Source of the DNA: Chloroherpetonaceae bacterium
GTDB taxonomy: Bacteria; Bacteroidota; Chlorobiia; Chlorobiales; Chloroherpetonaceae
DNA: 64,000 nt
Direction of reading: 5' to 3'
Assembly (NCBI GenBank): GCA_028277445.1
Contig: JANQGG010000009.1
Span: 50,707-114,706, forward strand
The position numbers and the translations under genes were made by a program. The notes below the pieces were generated by a model that had not been told where the DNA came from, made no database searches, and saw only the letters and a program-made list of their open reading frames with translations. Positions 35,597 to 44,057 of this stretch are shown here, piece by piece; position 1 is the first letter of the stretch, and each line of letters begins with the position of its first letter.

Positions 35597-36478
35597 TTAA
35601 TCTTGCGGCTCTTGAATCGCATGCAAAATCTTAAGAGTCGGTCGTGAGTTATTTAGCGTATAAAGATGCACGCCAGGCACTTTTTGTTCAACAAGCCCCT
35701 GGACTTGGTTGATGGCCCAATCAATCCCGATATCCGATACCCTGGAATCCATATCTGCCTGAAAAATGCTTTTGAGCAACGGCGCTGGAAAACGTGTTCC
35801 CGGCGATAGTTCGGCCATTCTATACATGCCTTTTTTTGTGGTAATCGGCATAATGCCGGCAATGACAGGTACATGGATACCAGCAAGTTGGCATCGCTCG
35901 CAAAAATCGAAGAAATCGTGATTGTCAAAAAATAGTTGGGTAACGATGTAATCTGCGCCGGCATCCACTTTTGCTTTTAGGTGATCCATTTCAGCCAAGC
36001 GATTTTGGGTTTGCGGATGGCCTTCGGGAAAACCAGCAACGCCAATGCCCATATTCGGGAATTTTCGTTTTATAAATGCTACCAGATCGGAGGCGTGATC
36101 GAAGCCGCCCTCAGTTTTAGTGAATTCTGATGATCCTTTTGGCGGATCGCCACGAAGCGCAAGGATGTTATCAACGCCATGCTCGGCATAGCGTTTTAAA
36201 ATGCCTTCAATATCATGTTCGTTTGAACCGACACAAGTGAGGTGAGAAACCACAGGGATTTTGGTTTCATTTTGAATGCGTACAACCAAATCGTGAGTTT
36301 TATCGCGTGTGGAACCGCCCGCACCATAAGTAACGCTTACATAAGCCGGATGCAATGGAATGAGCTCGGAAATGTTATGAAAGAGCTTTTCCCAGTCTTG
36401 ATCTTTTTTAGGCGGGTAAAACTCAAAACTAAAACGGGTTTGCTCGTTTTTTAGCAATTCTTTTACAATCATAATCAA
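35597..36478 (-). CDS. metF: Methylenetetrahydrofolate reductase
   Basis: This 293-aa flavoprotein reduces 5,10-methylene-THF to 5-methyl-THF for methionine synthesis. It shows FSFEFYPPKK near the start, SVTYGAGGST, then LALRGDPPKG and an FDNHDFFDFCERC region, all MetF marks. The length fits the bacterial enzyme. It is convergent with the lysA-metalloenzyme pair, with 29 nt between stops. There is no obvious SAM riboswitch upstream; a GCATCTTG inverted repeat lies near 36512-36536. Confidence 0.95.
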   Translation of the reverse strand: MIMIVKELLKNEQTRFSFEFYPPKKDQDWEKLFHNISELIPLHPAYVSVTYGAGGSTRDKTHDLVVRIQNETKIPVVSHLTCVGSNEHDIEGILKRYAEHGVDNILALRGDPPKGSSEFTKTEGGFDHASDLVAFIKRKFPNMGIGVAGFPEGHPQTQNRLAEMDHLKAKVDAGADYIVTQLFFDNHDFFDFCERCQLAGIHVPVIAGIMPITTKKGMYRMAELSPGTRFPAPLLKSIFQADMDSRVSDIGIDWAINQVQGLVEQKVPGVHLYTLNNSRPTLKILHAIQEPQD

Positions 36479-36634
36479 ATAATCTGAATGAATGCACCTT
36501 CATAGATCTAAGCATCTTGCAGTTAAGCCAAGATGCATGATCTGGTAAAGAGGGGGTTATTTACTAAAAATTAGCGTAAGTCTCAAAAAAATCTTGTGAC
36601 TATATCTACATTGATCATCAGTATCCAGCATTCG

Positions 36635-37270
36635 TTAATCATTGTAGAGCGTTGCATTTGGATTAACCTTATAAGTTCCCATCCATTGTGCCTGATCCAG
36701 AATATGACCTTCCATTGCGTTTAATGCATCCTGACCGGTAAAATTGCCGGAGAGATTAAGCGACGGTACATCCAAAGCAAATAACTTAAAGTAATAACGA
36801 TGAACACGTTCATCATTCCACGGCGGACATGGGCCGTCATAGCCGGCATAATTGCCTTCCATATCAGGATCGCCTTTAAACCAGTTCGTGTAGTCGTTTA
36901 AACCGCGGACGCCAAAATTGGTTTTACCGGGGGTTTTTCCTCTTGGCGTAATGCCATCGGATGCAGCCCCTTCAGGCATTTCCTGAATGGTTGGCGGAAT
37001 ATCAATTAAAACCCAATGATAAAAATCAGCACGAGGAAGGCTTGCCGGTACAAATCGATCTTCTTGATTAACATCATCACCAACAGACGGCACATCGGGA
37101 TCTACCATGATAAGGGCTAGCGATTTTGCGCCATCAGGCAGCTCCGACCAACTGACATGTGGGTTACGGTTTTTCATAAGCGCAACATGATCAGTTTCTG
37201 CTTTAGCACAAAACGCATAATCTGTGGGAATAGCCTGGCCGTTACCAAACGAATGAATTGTAAAGTGCAT
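36635..37270 (-). CDS. YbhB/YbcL-family PEBP-like protein
   Basis: This 211-aa phosphatidylethanolamine-binding-protein homologue shows the DPDVP motif (IMVDPDVPSVG), FYHWVLIDIPP and a GKTNFGVRG segment. The C-terminal HRYYFKLFALDV also fits. It has no signal peptide. Bacterial members have no settled function. It is a single-gene unit, divergent from comEC. Confidence 0.88.
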   Translation of the reverse strand: MHFTIHSFGNGQAIPTDYAFCAKAETDHVALMKNRNPHVSWSELPDGAKSLALIMVDPDVPSVGDDVNQEDRFVPASLPRADFYHWVLIDIPPTIQEMPEGAASDGITPRGKTPGKTNFGVRGLNDYTNWFKGDPDMEGNYAGYDGPCPPWNDERVHRYYFKLFALDVPSLNLSGNFTGQDALNAMEGHILDQAQWMGTYKVNPNATLYND

Positions 37271-37325
37271 GTTATGTAGGATTTAAGTTTTATGGATTAC
37301 TCTAAAAATAATTTTGAAACATGGT

Positions 37326-37346
37326 TTGACAAAATTAATATTGGCA
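37326..37346 (+). promoter_or_regulatory. Possible comEC promoter
   Basis: TTGACA at 37326-37331 is followed, after 15 nt, by TAAGAT. The spacing is short, so this is a weak match. The comEC start is about 45 nt downstream. Confidence 0.3.
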
Positions 37347-37390
37347 TAAGATGCGGTTTTACCCAAAACTTAACAACTTAATTCCCCAAA

Positions 37391-39532
37391 ATGGCACGCT
37401 ATCCCTCGTTGCGACTGCTTATAAATTTTATCCCAGGCATTTTAACAGGGCATGTTTTCCCAGAGTTCAAAAGCGTGTATTTGTGGGCGGCATGCTTTTT
37501 AATTCTGGTGTCATTGCTATTGGCGTTTTTTGATCGACCTAGCAATCGATTTGCATTGGTTTACATCCTTATGGTTGGTTTTAGTGGCGCCGCACTTGGC
37601 GGTTTTAATCATCATTCATTGCCAAAAAACACGATTGTCAATTATGTCAATCAAGAGTTGTGGGTTCTGGGCGAAGTAAAAACCAGAGTAACGCAAAAGC
37701 GTAGCCATTCACAATGGATGATAAAATGCAATGCCATTTTTTATCGGGGAGATACCTTGCAAGCCGAAGGAATGGTTTTGGTAGATTATTTTCATAGCGG
37801 CGAGCAACCACTCAACATTAAAATTGGCCATCAGGTTTGGATGTATGGCACAATCACCCTGCCATCCAAACCAAACTTACCCGAAGCTTTTGACTACCGG
37901 GCGTATTTAGCCCGAAAACAAATTTTTACAACGCTTCGTGTTCATGGCGAGGAAAGTCTTGATCCGGTCTCTCATGAACAAGAAAATTTTCAATCTAGGG
38001 TGATTGGGCCAATATACCATGTTTTGCAGCAAACCATTGACGCGCTGTTCAGCAACCAAGATGCTAGGGCGTTTATAAAAGCGGCTATTTTAGGCGACCG
38101 GGGAGAGCTTTCGGCTGAGATCAAAACAGCATTCCAGGTAACGGGGACGTATCATTTACTGGCTATTTCAGGGCTGCATGTCGGGTTGTTTTATATGTTG
38201 ATCATGGCATTTATGCAACGCTTCAGGCAAACTAAAACCGGCAAAGTTTTAACGGCATTAACCGTTACGCTGATTCTGTTCATCTTTTCCAATCTTACGG
38301 GTAATGCGCCGCCGGTTGAGCGGGCAACGATAATGGCAATTGTGTTTTGTTGGTCAAGCGTACTTCAAAAAAAAACTTATGCAATTAATACGCTCGCTTT
38401 TGCCGATCTGGTTATTTTGCTCAAAACCCCAAACGATGTGTTTAATCCCGGTTTTCTTTTATCAAATGCTGCTGTTTTAGCCATTATTATATGGTACCCG
38501 ATATTCATTCATAGCAGAGTTTTTCAATGGTTTATGCCTGAAAAATCATCAAAAGCTGGCTATGTACGGCCGCTATTTTGGTTTTTTTATCGGGCGTTAG
38601 CCTTAAGTATGGCAGCTACGCTTGGCGTATGGCCACTTTTGGCTTATTATTTTGGCCAGCCGCCATTTTTGGGGTTGTTAATTAATGTTCCCGTTACACT
38701 GATTGTTGCTACGGCGTTGCAGGCCACGGTACCGGCGCTTTTGCTCTATCATGTTTTTGAGCCATTAGCGTTCTTATATGCGGTATTTGTTAGTGGCTTG
38801 CTTGAGTGGAGTTTTATGATGACACATGCCATGAGTCAGTCATCGATGTCAGCTTTGCCGCTTAGCTTATCACTCACCGGCCTGTTCATCTTGTATGGGA
38901 TTATCATAACGCTATTGAGTTTAAAAAAGAGCCGTGTTTGGCCCAAATGCTTGATTGTAACGCTTTTGGGGATCAATGCCTGGATTTGGTTTGTGTCGGA
39001 ACAAACCACAAGGTTGTTTGTCAGCCAATTATCTCATAATGCGTTGATTTTAGGGTATCAAAATGAGCAAGCATGCCATGTATATGCGTTGAATAAACGA
39101 GATATCCATCAACAACAGTGGCTTCATCTTGCTTCAATACTTGGGGTTCAAAATGTAAGTGTGCAAGAGGGATTTGCGTTTTCATCGAAAACACCGGTTT
39201 GGCGCAACCAACCCGAAGCGCTGACATATTATCCCAACCAGCAATTAACAAAAATCATATACAAAACTCATTCTGTGATTCTGGGTCGTTCGTGCGACTA
39301 TCTGTTTGATGGATCTTTTTTGGAAACTGATATGTTGATTTTAAAATTAAAAGAATGTAGCCAGGAGAATATAAATCAACTTAAAGACTTGGTAGAAAGT
39401 AGTTGTGCCAAAATGATTATTGTTGTTACATCTCCTGAAATGAGTGAAGAGGAAAAACGGCGTTTAAACACGTTCGTTTTTCAAACGGCTAGTTGCAGGC
39501 TCTTAAATTATGAAAAGTATGTTCAATTGTAA
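37391..39532 (+). CDS. comEC: ComEC/Rec2-family DNA uptake channel
   Basis: The 713-aa inner-membrane protein has about ten helices. An N-terminal OB-type domain (about 60-170) precedes the competence core: GDRGELSAEIKTAFQVTGTYHLLAISGLHVGL, with the ISGLH motif near 258-262. ComEC carries single-stranded DNA into the cytoplasm. The C-terminal ~170 residues do not show the HxHxDH metallo-beta-lactamase motif of long ComEC proteins, so this is the short form without that domain. The next ORF starts 3 nt after its stop. Confidence 0.9.
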   Translation: MARYPSLRLLINFIPGILTGHVFPEFKSVYLWAACFLILVSLLLAFFDRPSNRFALVYILMVGFSGAALGGFNHHSLPKNTIVNYVNQELWVLGEVKTRVTQKRSHSQWMIKCNAIFYRGDTLQAEGMVLVDYFHSGEQPLNIKIGHQVWMYGTITLPSKPNLPEAFDYRAYLARKQIFTTLRVHGEESLDPVSHEQENFQSRVIGPIYHVLQQTIDALFSNQDARAFIKAAILGDRGELSAEIKTAFQVTGTYHLLAISGLHVGLFYMLIMAFMQRFRQTKTGKVLTALTVTLILFIFSNLTGNAPPVERATIMAIVFCWSSVLQKKTYAINTLAFADLVILLKTPNDVFNPGFLLSNAAVLAIIIWYPIFIHSRVFQWFMPEKSSKAGYVRPLFWFFYRALALSMAATLGVWPLLAYYFGQPPFLGLLINVPVTLIVATALQATVPALLLYHVFEPLAFLYAVFVSGLLEWSFMMTHAMSQSSMSALPLSLSLTGLFILYGIIITLLSLKKSRVWPKCLIVTLLGINAWIWFVSEQTTRLFVSQLSHNALILGYQNEQACHVYALNKRDIHQQQWLHLASILGVQNVSVQEGFAFSSKTPVWRNQPEALTYYPNQQLTKIIYKTHSVILGRSCDYLFDGSFLETDMLILKLKECSQENINQLKDLVESSCAKMIIVVTSPEMSEEEKRRLNTFVFQTASCRLLNYEKYVQL

Positions 39533-39535
39533 GCA

Positions 39536-39847
39536 ATGAAACGCATGAAAGTTCATATTACACCAGAAGCTATCAACGCTTTAAAAAAAGAGCGTATGGA
39601 AAAAGGCGTCAGTTCGTATAGAATATTGACAGGTTGCGCCTCATGTGGCGGATTGTCGTTTGCTCTACTAAAGGACAAACAAGTTAATAAAGAAGATTTG
39701 ATTGAACGACACCAGGGCATTCAATTGATTTACACCAAAGATGTGGCCGAAGTGTTGGATCAGGCAAAATTAGACCATCATACCGATGAGTATGGCGATC
39801 ATTTCATTATGGAATCATCCTATGGCTCGTCAGTCTGCTGGTTATAA
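39536..39847 (+). CDS. HesB/IscA-like protein
   Basis: The 103-aa protein resembles the A-type Fe-S carrier fold: MKVHITPEAINALKKE, then YRILTGCASCGGLSFALL in place of the usual GCxGxxY, and a C-terminal SSYGSSVCWL Cys. The Cys pattern differs from IscA, whose last motif is GCG. It may bind a cluster or a metal, or be a divergent relative. It is tightly coupled to comEC. Confidence 0.6.
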   Translation: MKRMKVHITPEAINALKKERMEKGVSSYRILTGCASCGGLSFALLKDKQVNKEDLIERHQGIQLIYTKDVAEVLDQAKLDHHTDEYGDHFIMESSYGSSVCWL

Positions 39848-39849
39848 AT

Positions 39850-40203
39850 CTAGTTCAAATGCCAATTGAGTTGTGAAATCAGTTCGTCAGGCGCATGATC
39901 AAACGTGTTCTTTTTGACATGATGATATTGCAAATCAAATGACGAGAGTGTAACATCCAAACTTTGCAATTCGGCATTCAACGATAACGGTATCGTTTGG
40001 CTTGTTACTTGATGCTCAAGGTCTTCTTTAACCGCATCAAATGCATTTTCAAAAGCCACTTCAAACGGCTCGCCCTCGCTGATGAAAATAGAAATGTATT
40101 CCAGGATATCAACCATAAGGTGAATAAAATCTTCCTGAGAGGTTGGTTGGAAAATAAGATGAACGTGTTCAACGACTTTATTAAACTGTTCTTTCATAGA
40201 CAA
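39850..40203 (-). CDS. Hypothetical acidic helical protein
   Basis: The 117-aa protein is not recognised. It is mainly helical and acidic (YISIFISEGEPFEVAFENAFDAVKEDLEH), has no signal peptide and no Cys. It is convergent with the HesB-like gene, with 2 nt between the stops. Upstream on the same strand, 26 nt away, is the PhnP-like hydrolase, so they may be one transcript. Confidence 0.55.
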   Translation of the reverse strand: MSMKEQFNKVVEHVHLIFQPTSQEDFIHLMVDILEYISIFISEGEPFEVAFENAFDAVKEDLEHQVTSQTIPLSLNAELQSLDVTLSSFDLQYHHVKKNTFDHAPDELISQLNWHLN

Positions 40204-40229
40204 CAGGTTTGAAAGTTTAAAAAAAGTTA

Positions 40230-41000
40230 CTAAAGAATTAATTCAAGTGTATCATAGGCCGCAAAAACATGTTCGGGTAAATTGGCTTCAAGTTCTTCAT
40301 GTTCGATTTCATGACTAAAATGCGTTAAAAAAGCTTTTTTTGGATGGATTTTATCGATAAATCCCAGCGATTCGTCCAAGCATGCATGCGTTGGATGAGG
40401 CCTTTTTCGTAACGATTCAATAATCAAAATATCCAATCCCTGAAGCAATGCAATTGAGCTCTGCGGAATGCCTTTACAATCTGTAATGTAGGCCATATTA
40501 CCAATTCGGTAACCGTAAATATTTAAAGAACCGTGAGCGACTTCAATGGGTGTAACATTTAAAGAACTACTATTATGATTGATTGTAAAGGTATGTTTAA
40601 CGGCATGCATTCTCAGCGCCGGTAAACCAATGGTTAAATTGCCATTATGAAATGCATAACCGAAACGGGTCATGATTTCCGGGATACAATCGGGTTTGGT
40701 ATAAACGTCAAGTATTTTGTTTTGGGCATTGGTAAAAGCACGGATATCATCTAATCCATATAAATGATCGTAATGGTGATGGGTAATCAGAACCGAATCA
40801 ATTTGTTGAATTCGAGCTCTGAGCATTTGTTGTCGAAAGTCTACCGATGTATCAATCAAAACATGCAGATTATTATGCTCAATAAACAAAGAACTCCGAA
40901 GGCGCTTATTTTTTGGATTATCGGATTGGCATACATGACAAGAACAAAGCGGGATAGGCACACCTTGTGAAGTCCCTGTCCCAAGAAAAGTAATTTTCAT
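40230..41000 (-). CDS. PhnP-like metallo-beta-lactamase fold hydrolase
   Basis: The 256-aa protein has the MBL-fold motif HHHYDHLYGLDD (about 75-87), preceded by LIDTSVDFRQQM, and later AYITDCKGIP and TAFLTHFSHEIEHEE. The N-terminal FLGTGTSQGVPIPLC with CxVCxSDNPKN matches the PhnP/ElaC-like group that cleaves cyclic phosphodiesters. Its substrate here is unknown, and no phn genes are near. It overlaps the next upstream ORF by 4 nt. Confidence 0.85.
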   Translation of the reverse strand: MKITFLGTGTSQGVPIPLCSCHVCQSDNPKNKRLRSSLFIEHNNLHVLIDTSVDFRQQMLRARIQQIDSVLITHHHYDHLYGLDDIRAFTNAQNKILDVYTKPDCIPEIMTRFGYAFHNGNLTIGLPALRMHAVKHTFTINHNSSSLNVTPIEVAHGSLNIYGYRIGNMAYITDCKGIPQSSIALLQGLDILIIESLRKRPHPTHACLDESLGFIDKIHPKKAFLTHFSHEIEHEELEANLPEHVFAAYDTLELIL

Positions 41001-41272
41001 TCGGTTGGCGTTTTTGACATAGCGCTGAGTTCAGCATCAATTGTTTTCCTAACTTGCGGTGTCATATAGACATTGCCAACGCCAATTTTGGCCAAAATTT
41101 GAGCAAACGTTGAAATTTTTCCCTCTAATGGAAGAAACTTATTTACCACAATAACTTGATTTTCTTTTACCCGGCAATCTCCGCCAACAAAATTTCCTTT
41201 TTCAAAACGAACTTTGTACCCAAGCTCTTTGCAGAGATTTTCGAGTTCCTGTAAAATCTGTTCTTTTTTCAT
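40997..41272 (-). CDS. Hypothetical protein upstream of the PhnP-like gene
   Basis: This 91-aa protein is unrecognised. It has a helical start (KKEQILQELENLCKELGYKVRFEKGNFVGGDCRVKENQVIVVNK) and then a strand pair, possibly a small alpha/beta fold. Its stop overlaps the PhnP-like start by 4 nt (ATGA-type overlap), so the two are translationally coupled. Confidence 0.6.
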   Translation of the reverse strand: MKKEQILQELENLCKELGYKVRFEKGNFVGGDCRVKENQVIVVNKFLPLEGKISTFAQILAKIGVGNVYMTPQVRKTIDAELSAMSKTPTE

Positions 41273-41292
41273 AAGCTATAAAAACCAGCCTG

Positions 41293-42027
41293 CTAAAACG
41301 ATACACCTAGCGTTATGGCGCTCATATTCACCTTGTAGTTAAATCGGTTTTCGCTAAAATCCGTTATAATGTACTTATATCGATAACCCAATGCAAGCCC
41401 GTATTGATTCAATATGTTGTGAAATACCAACCATGAATTGAATGTAATACCTTTTGATGAACCGGATTCGGCGCTGAAAGCCTGAGTAGAAAAGGCATAC
41501 ACCGGAACAAGCTTTGCACCGAAAGAAAAATGTTTCGGCGAATAGATAAATCCTATACCAACGCCAATACCTAATGAACTGATACTCAGGTTATCGCTTT
41601 CAATGTTATCGGGGATACTCGATAATAAAAAATCCGAATATATGGATAGTGGGAAGAGCGGCGTAAATAAACCCTTTGTTGAAAATCCTATAGGAATATC
41701 AAACCGGACGCCCAGATTTAAGAATTTTATATCCACATTGTTTTTTGATGCGCTGGAGTAGTCCAAAAAAATAAGAAGCGGATTCTGATGAAGTGTTATT
41801 GCAAGATTGTTTCGGTTCAAATCAAAGATAAAGCCATCAAAATTGTTGCTGTTGCGTGGTTCCAATGTGAGAAATGAAATTCCGGCTTCAATGCTGCTTA
41901 AGGATTTTTTTTCATTCAAAACAGGTTCTTCTGAACTTTCTTGACCCATGATCTGAGCAAAACCGATTGAACTTGATAAAAAACTTAAGCAAAGGCTCAG
42001 GAGAAAAAATTTTACAACACTACTCAT
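41293..42027 (-). CDS. Putative outer-membrane beta-barrel protein
   Basis: The frame extends to 42108, but the ATG at 42027 (MSSVVKFFLLSLCLSFLSSS) gives a signal peptide ending near FAQ, so I use it (244 aa). The rest is a series of alternating strands with aromatic ends (IGVGIGFIYSPKHFSFGAKLVPVYAFST), closing with VNMSAITLGVSF, a terminal-Phe barrel signature. It has no named family. It begins 98 nt from the divergent J-domain gene. Confidence 0.65.
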   Translation of the reverse strand: MSSVVKFFLLSLCLSFLSSSIGFAQIMGQESSEEPVLNEKKSLSSIEAGISFLTLEPRNSNNFDGFIFDLNRNNLAITLHQNPLLIFLDYSSASKNNVDIKFLNLGVRFDIPIGFSTKGLFTPLFPLSIYSDFLLSSIPDNIESDNLSISSLGIGVGIGFIYSPKHFSFGAKLVPVYAFSTQAFSAESGSSKGITFNSWLVFHNILNQYGLALGYRYKYIITDFSENRFNYKVNMSAITLGVSF

Positions 42028-42124
42028 GGATTTCAATGTCGGGATTGTTTTTTGGTTTAAAATTCTATTTTTAAGAGCCATTGGTTGGCTTAGAATAATA
42101 TGAAACATATTTCCATTTTTAAAA

Positions 42125-43483
42125 ATGCCAGAGGAAAGCTTTATCGATTATTATGCCTTACTAGACCTATCTCCCAAAGCTTCTGAAGAAGACATTAAAA
42201 AAGCGTATTTGGATAAAATCAAAGACGTGCATCCCGATAAACTCACAAACAGTTCGGAAGAAAAAAAGCAGCAAGCGCTGAAATTATCCAAAATGCTCAA
42301 TCAGGCCAAGCAAATCTTATTGGATCGAAAAGAGCGTGAGTATTACAATTTGAAATACCGGCATTACATGTCGGAAGCTTCGGCAAGGGCAGCCCAGCAA
42401 GGTTTCGGGGGCGGAAATTACAACGAGTATATGGCTGGCGCCGATGACATCTTGCGAGCCAGGGAAATGAAACTGGCTACCGAACATGGCAAGTATAAAT
42501 TCATCATTATCATAGCCGTTGTTGTTATGGGGATTTTGTCCCTGATCTGGCGATTTACTAGCCCGAAAGATGTTGCAAAATTGGTTGTTAAAGAGGAAGT
42601 TCCGGTGATTGAATCGCCTGTGTTTGCTGCATCACTTTCGCAACTCCCACAAGGTTTTGCACTTGATCCACGATCAGGCGATGTTTTGATCGGCGGAGAA
42701 CAGGCTATCGTTCAAATTTGGAGCGCTAAAAACAACAAACTTGAATATAAATCGGAGTTTCAAGTTTCATCGCCAATCAAAAGCCTTGCTGTTTATGGCG
42801 ATAGTGTATTTGTAGGTACTTCAATGGGCACGGTTGAGCTGTTTTCTTTAAACAATCAGGAGCGTATTGCAAGCATTAATGCGCACAATGCAGAAGTTTC
42901 CATGTTGGCGCTCAGCCAAAACTATAATATTCTTGCTTCAGGAAGCCATGATAAAACCATTAAGATTTGGAATTTATCGTCACTTGAAAGAAAACAAACC
43001 TTAATGGGAATTGCTTTTCCGATTGTGGATTTTACATTTGTCGAAAACGGTAAAGTGATAGTTTTTCCAGAAGATCGATTTGTTAAAATGTGGACATGGT
43101 CGGAGAATTTATTGCGGCAGGTTTCTTTTCAGCGTCAAAAAGTCAATGCCATTGATACGTATGGCAAATGGGTGGCTATGGGTGGCCGTGAACTTATTTT
43201 GAAACAAATTCAGCGTCAATCCAACGCCGTAAGAGAAAGTTTGCCCGATCCATCGGTTATTACGGAGCTGTGTTATTATCCGAGCGGTGAAATTATTTTA
43301 TCGGGTGGAAAAGATGGGCGAATTCGTTTTTATGGCACCCAAAGCGGACGAAAGTTAAAAGTGAGCCAGGCTCATGACGCTGAAATTATGGCTCTGGCGT
43401 TTTTGCAAGGCGACGATCAACTATTATCCCTTGGCGCTGATCGAATGATGAAACTCTGGAAGGTTTCATTGGATGACTTTTAA
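42125..43483 (+). CDS. J-domain-transmembrane-WD40 fusion protein
   Basis: The 452-aa protein has an N-terminal J domain (about 8-78) with the HPD motif at 36-38, so it can stimulate DnaK. A single transmembrane helix lies at about 124-144 (FIIIIAVVVMGILSLIW). The rest, from about 165, is a WD40 propeller with blades such as HNAEVSMLALSQNYNILASGSHDKTIKIWNLS and the last LLSLGADRMMKLWKVS. The J domain would sit in the cytoplasm and the propeller on the other side of the membrane, or the reverse. Fusions of this kind are unusual. Its 3' end overlaps the NUDIX gene by 4 nt. Confidence 0.85.
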   Translation: MPEESFIDYYALLDLSPKASEEDIKKAYLDKIKDVHPDKLTNSSEEKKQQALKLSKMLNQAKQILLDRKEREYYNLKYRHYMSEASARAAQQGFGGGNYNEYMAGADDILRAREMKLATEHGKYKFIIIIAVVVMGILSLIWRFTSPKDVAKLVVKEEVPVIESPVFAASLSQLPQGFALDPRSGDVLIGGEQAIVQIWSAKNNKLEYKSEFQVSSPIKSLAVYGDSVFVGTSMGTVELFSLNNQERIASINAHNAEVSMLALSQNYNILASGSHDKTIKIWNLSSLERKQTLMGIAFPIVDFTFVENGKVIVFPEDRFVKMWTWSENLLRQVSFQRQKVNAIDTYGKWVAMGGRELILKQIQRQSNAVRESLPDPSVITELCYYPSGEIILSGGKDGRIRFYGTQSGRKLKVSQAHDAEIMALAFLQGDDQLLSLGADRMMKLWKVSLDDF

Positions 43484-44040
43484 GGATGTTTGATCAAATA
43501 TTTTAAAAGTGGCGCTACATGCAAGGCTTGCAAGATTTGGTTTGAAAAAATGATGGTTTCTAGTTCCGAAACCGGCACCTTATGTACGGTAATCTCTTCG
43601 GTATGCTCCAGGGTTTGCGGTTGAATGGGTTGAACATTTTCAGCTAAAAAGGTGTATGTGATATTTGTTTGAAGCGCCGGATTTGCAGAGAGTTGCATCC
43701 ATTCGCGCCAAATGCCGCCGCCGTAACCTGTTTCTTCCAATAGTTCTCGTTTTGCGGCTTCTAAACGCGTTTCCTCAGGATTATCATGAACGCCGGCCGG
43801 TATTTCGTAAAACACATCATTAATACCGTAACGGTATTGACGGATTAAAACCACTTCTCGTTCAGGCGTTAAGGCAACAACATTGACCCATTCAGGAAAT
43901 TCCCAGACAAAAAACTCATCAATTTGGCTGCCATTTGGCAATTTTACACAATCCTCTCGCAAGGTAAGCCAGGGTTTTTTAAAAAGATATTTGGAACGCG
44001 TTTGCTTCCAGGGTTTAGGGTCGTTTTCAAAACGTGACAT
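43480..44040 (-). CDS. NUDIX hydrolase (ADP-ribose pyrophosphatase type)
   Basis: The 186-aa protein has the Nudix box as GVHDNPEETRLEAAKRELLEETGY (about 80-105). The upstream VVLIRQYRYGINDVFYEIPAG matches the ADP-ribose/GDP-sugar pyrophosphatase subgroup. It should hydrolyse nucleoside diphosphate sugars. It is 18 nt downstream of the ABC permease gene on the same strand. Confidence 0.9.
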   Translation of the reverse strand: MSRFENDPKPWKQTRSKYLFKKPWLTLREDCVKLPNGSQIDEFFVWEFPEWVNVVALTPEREVVLIRQYRYGINDVFYEIPAGVHDNPEETRLEAAKRELLEETGYGGGIWREWMQLSANPALQTNITYTFLAENVQPIQPQTLEHTEEITVHKVPVSELETIIFSNQILQALHVAPLLKYLIKHP

Positions 44041-44057
44041 TTCTATAAGTTTAAATT

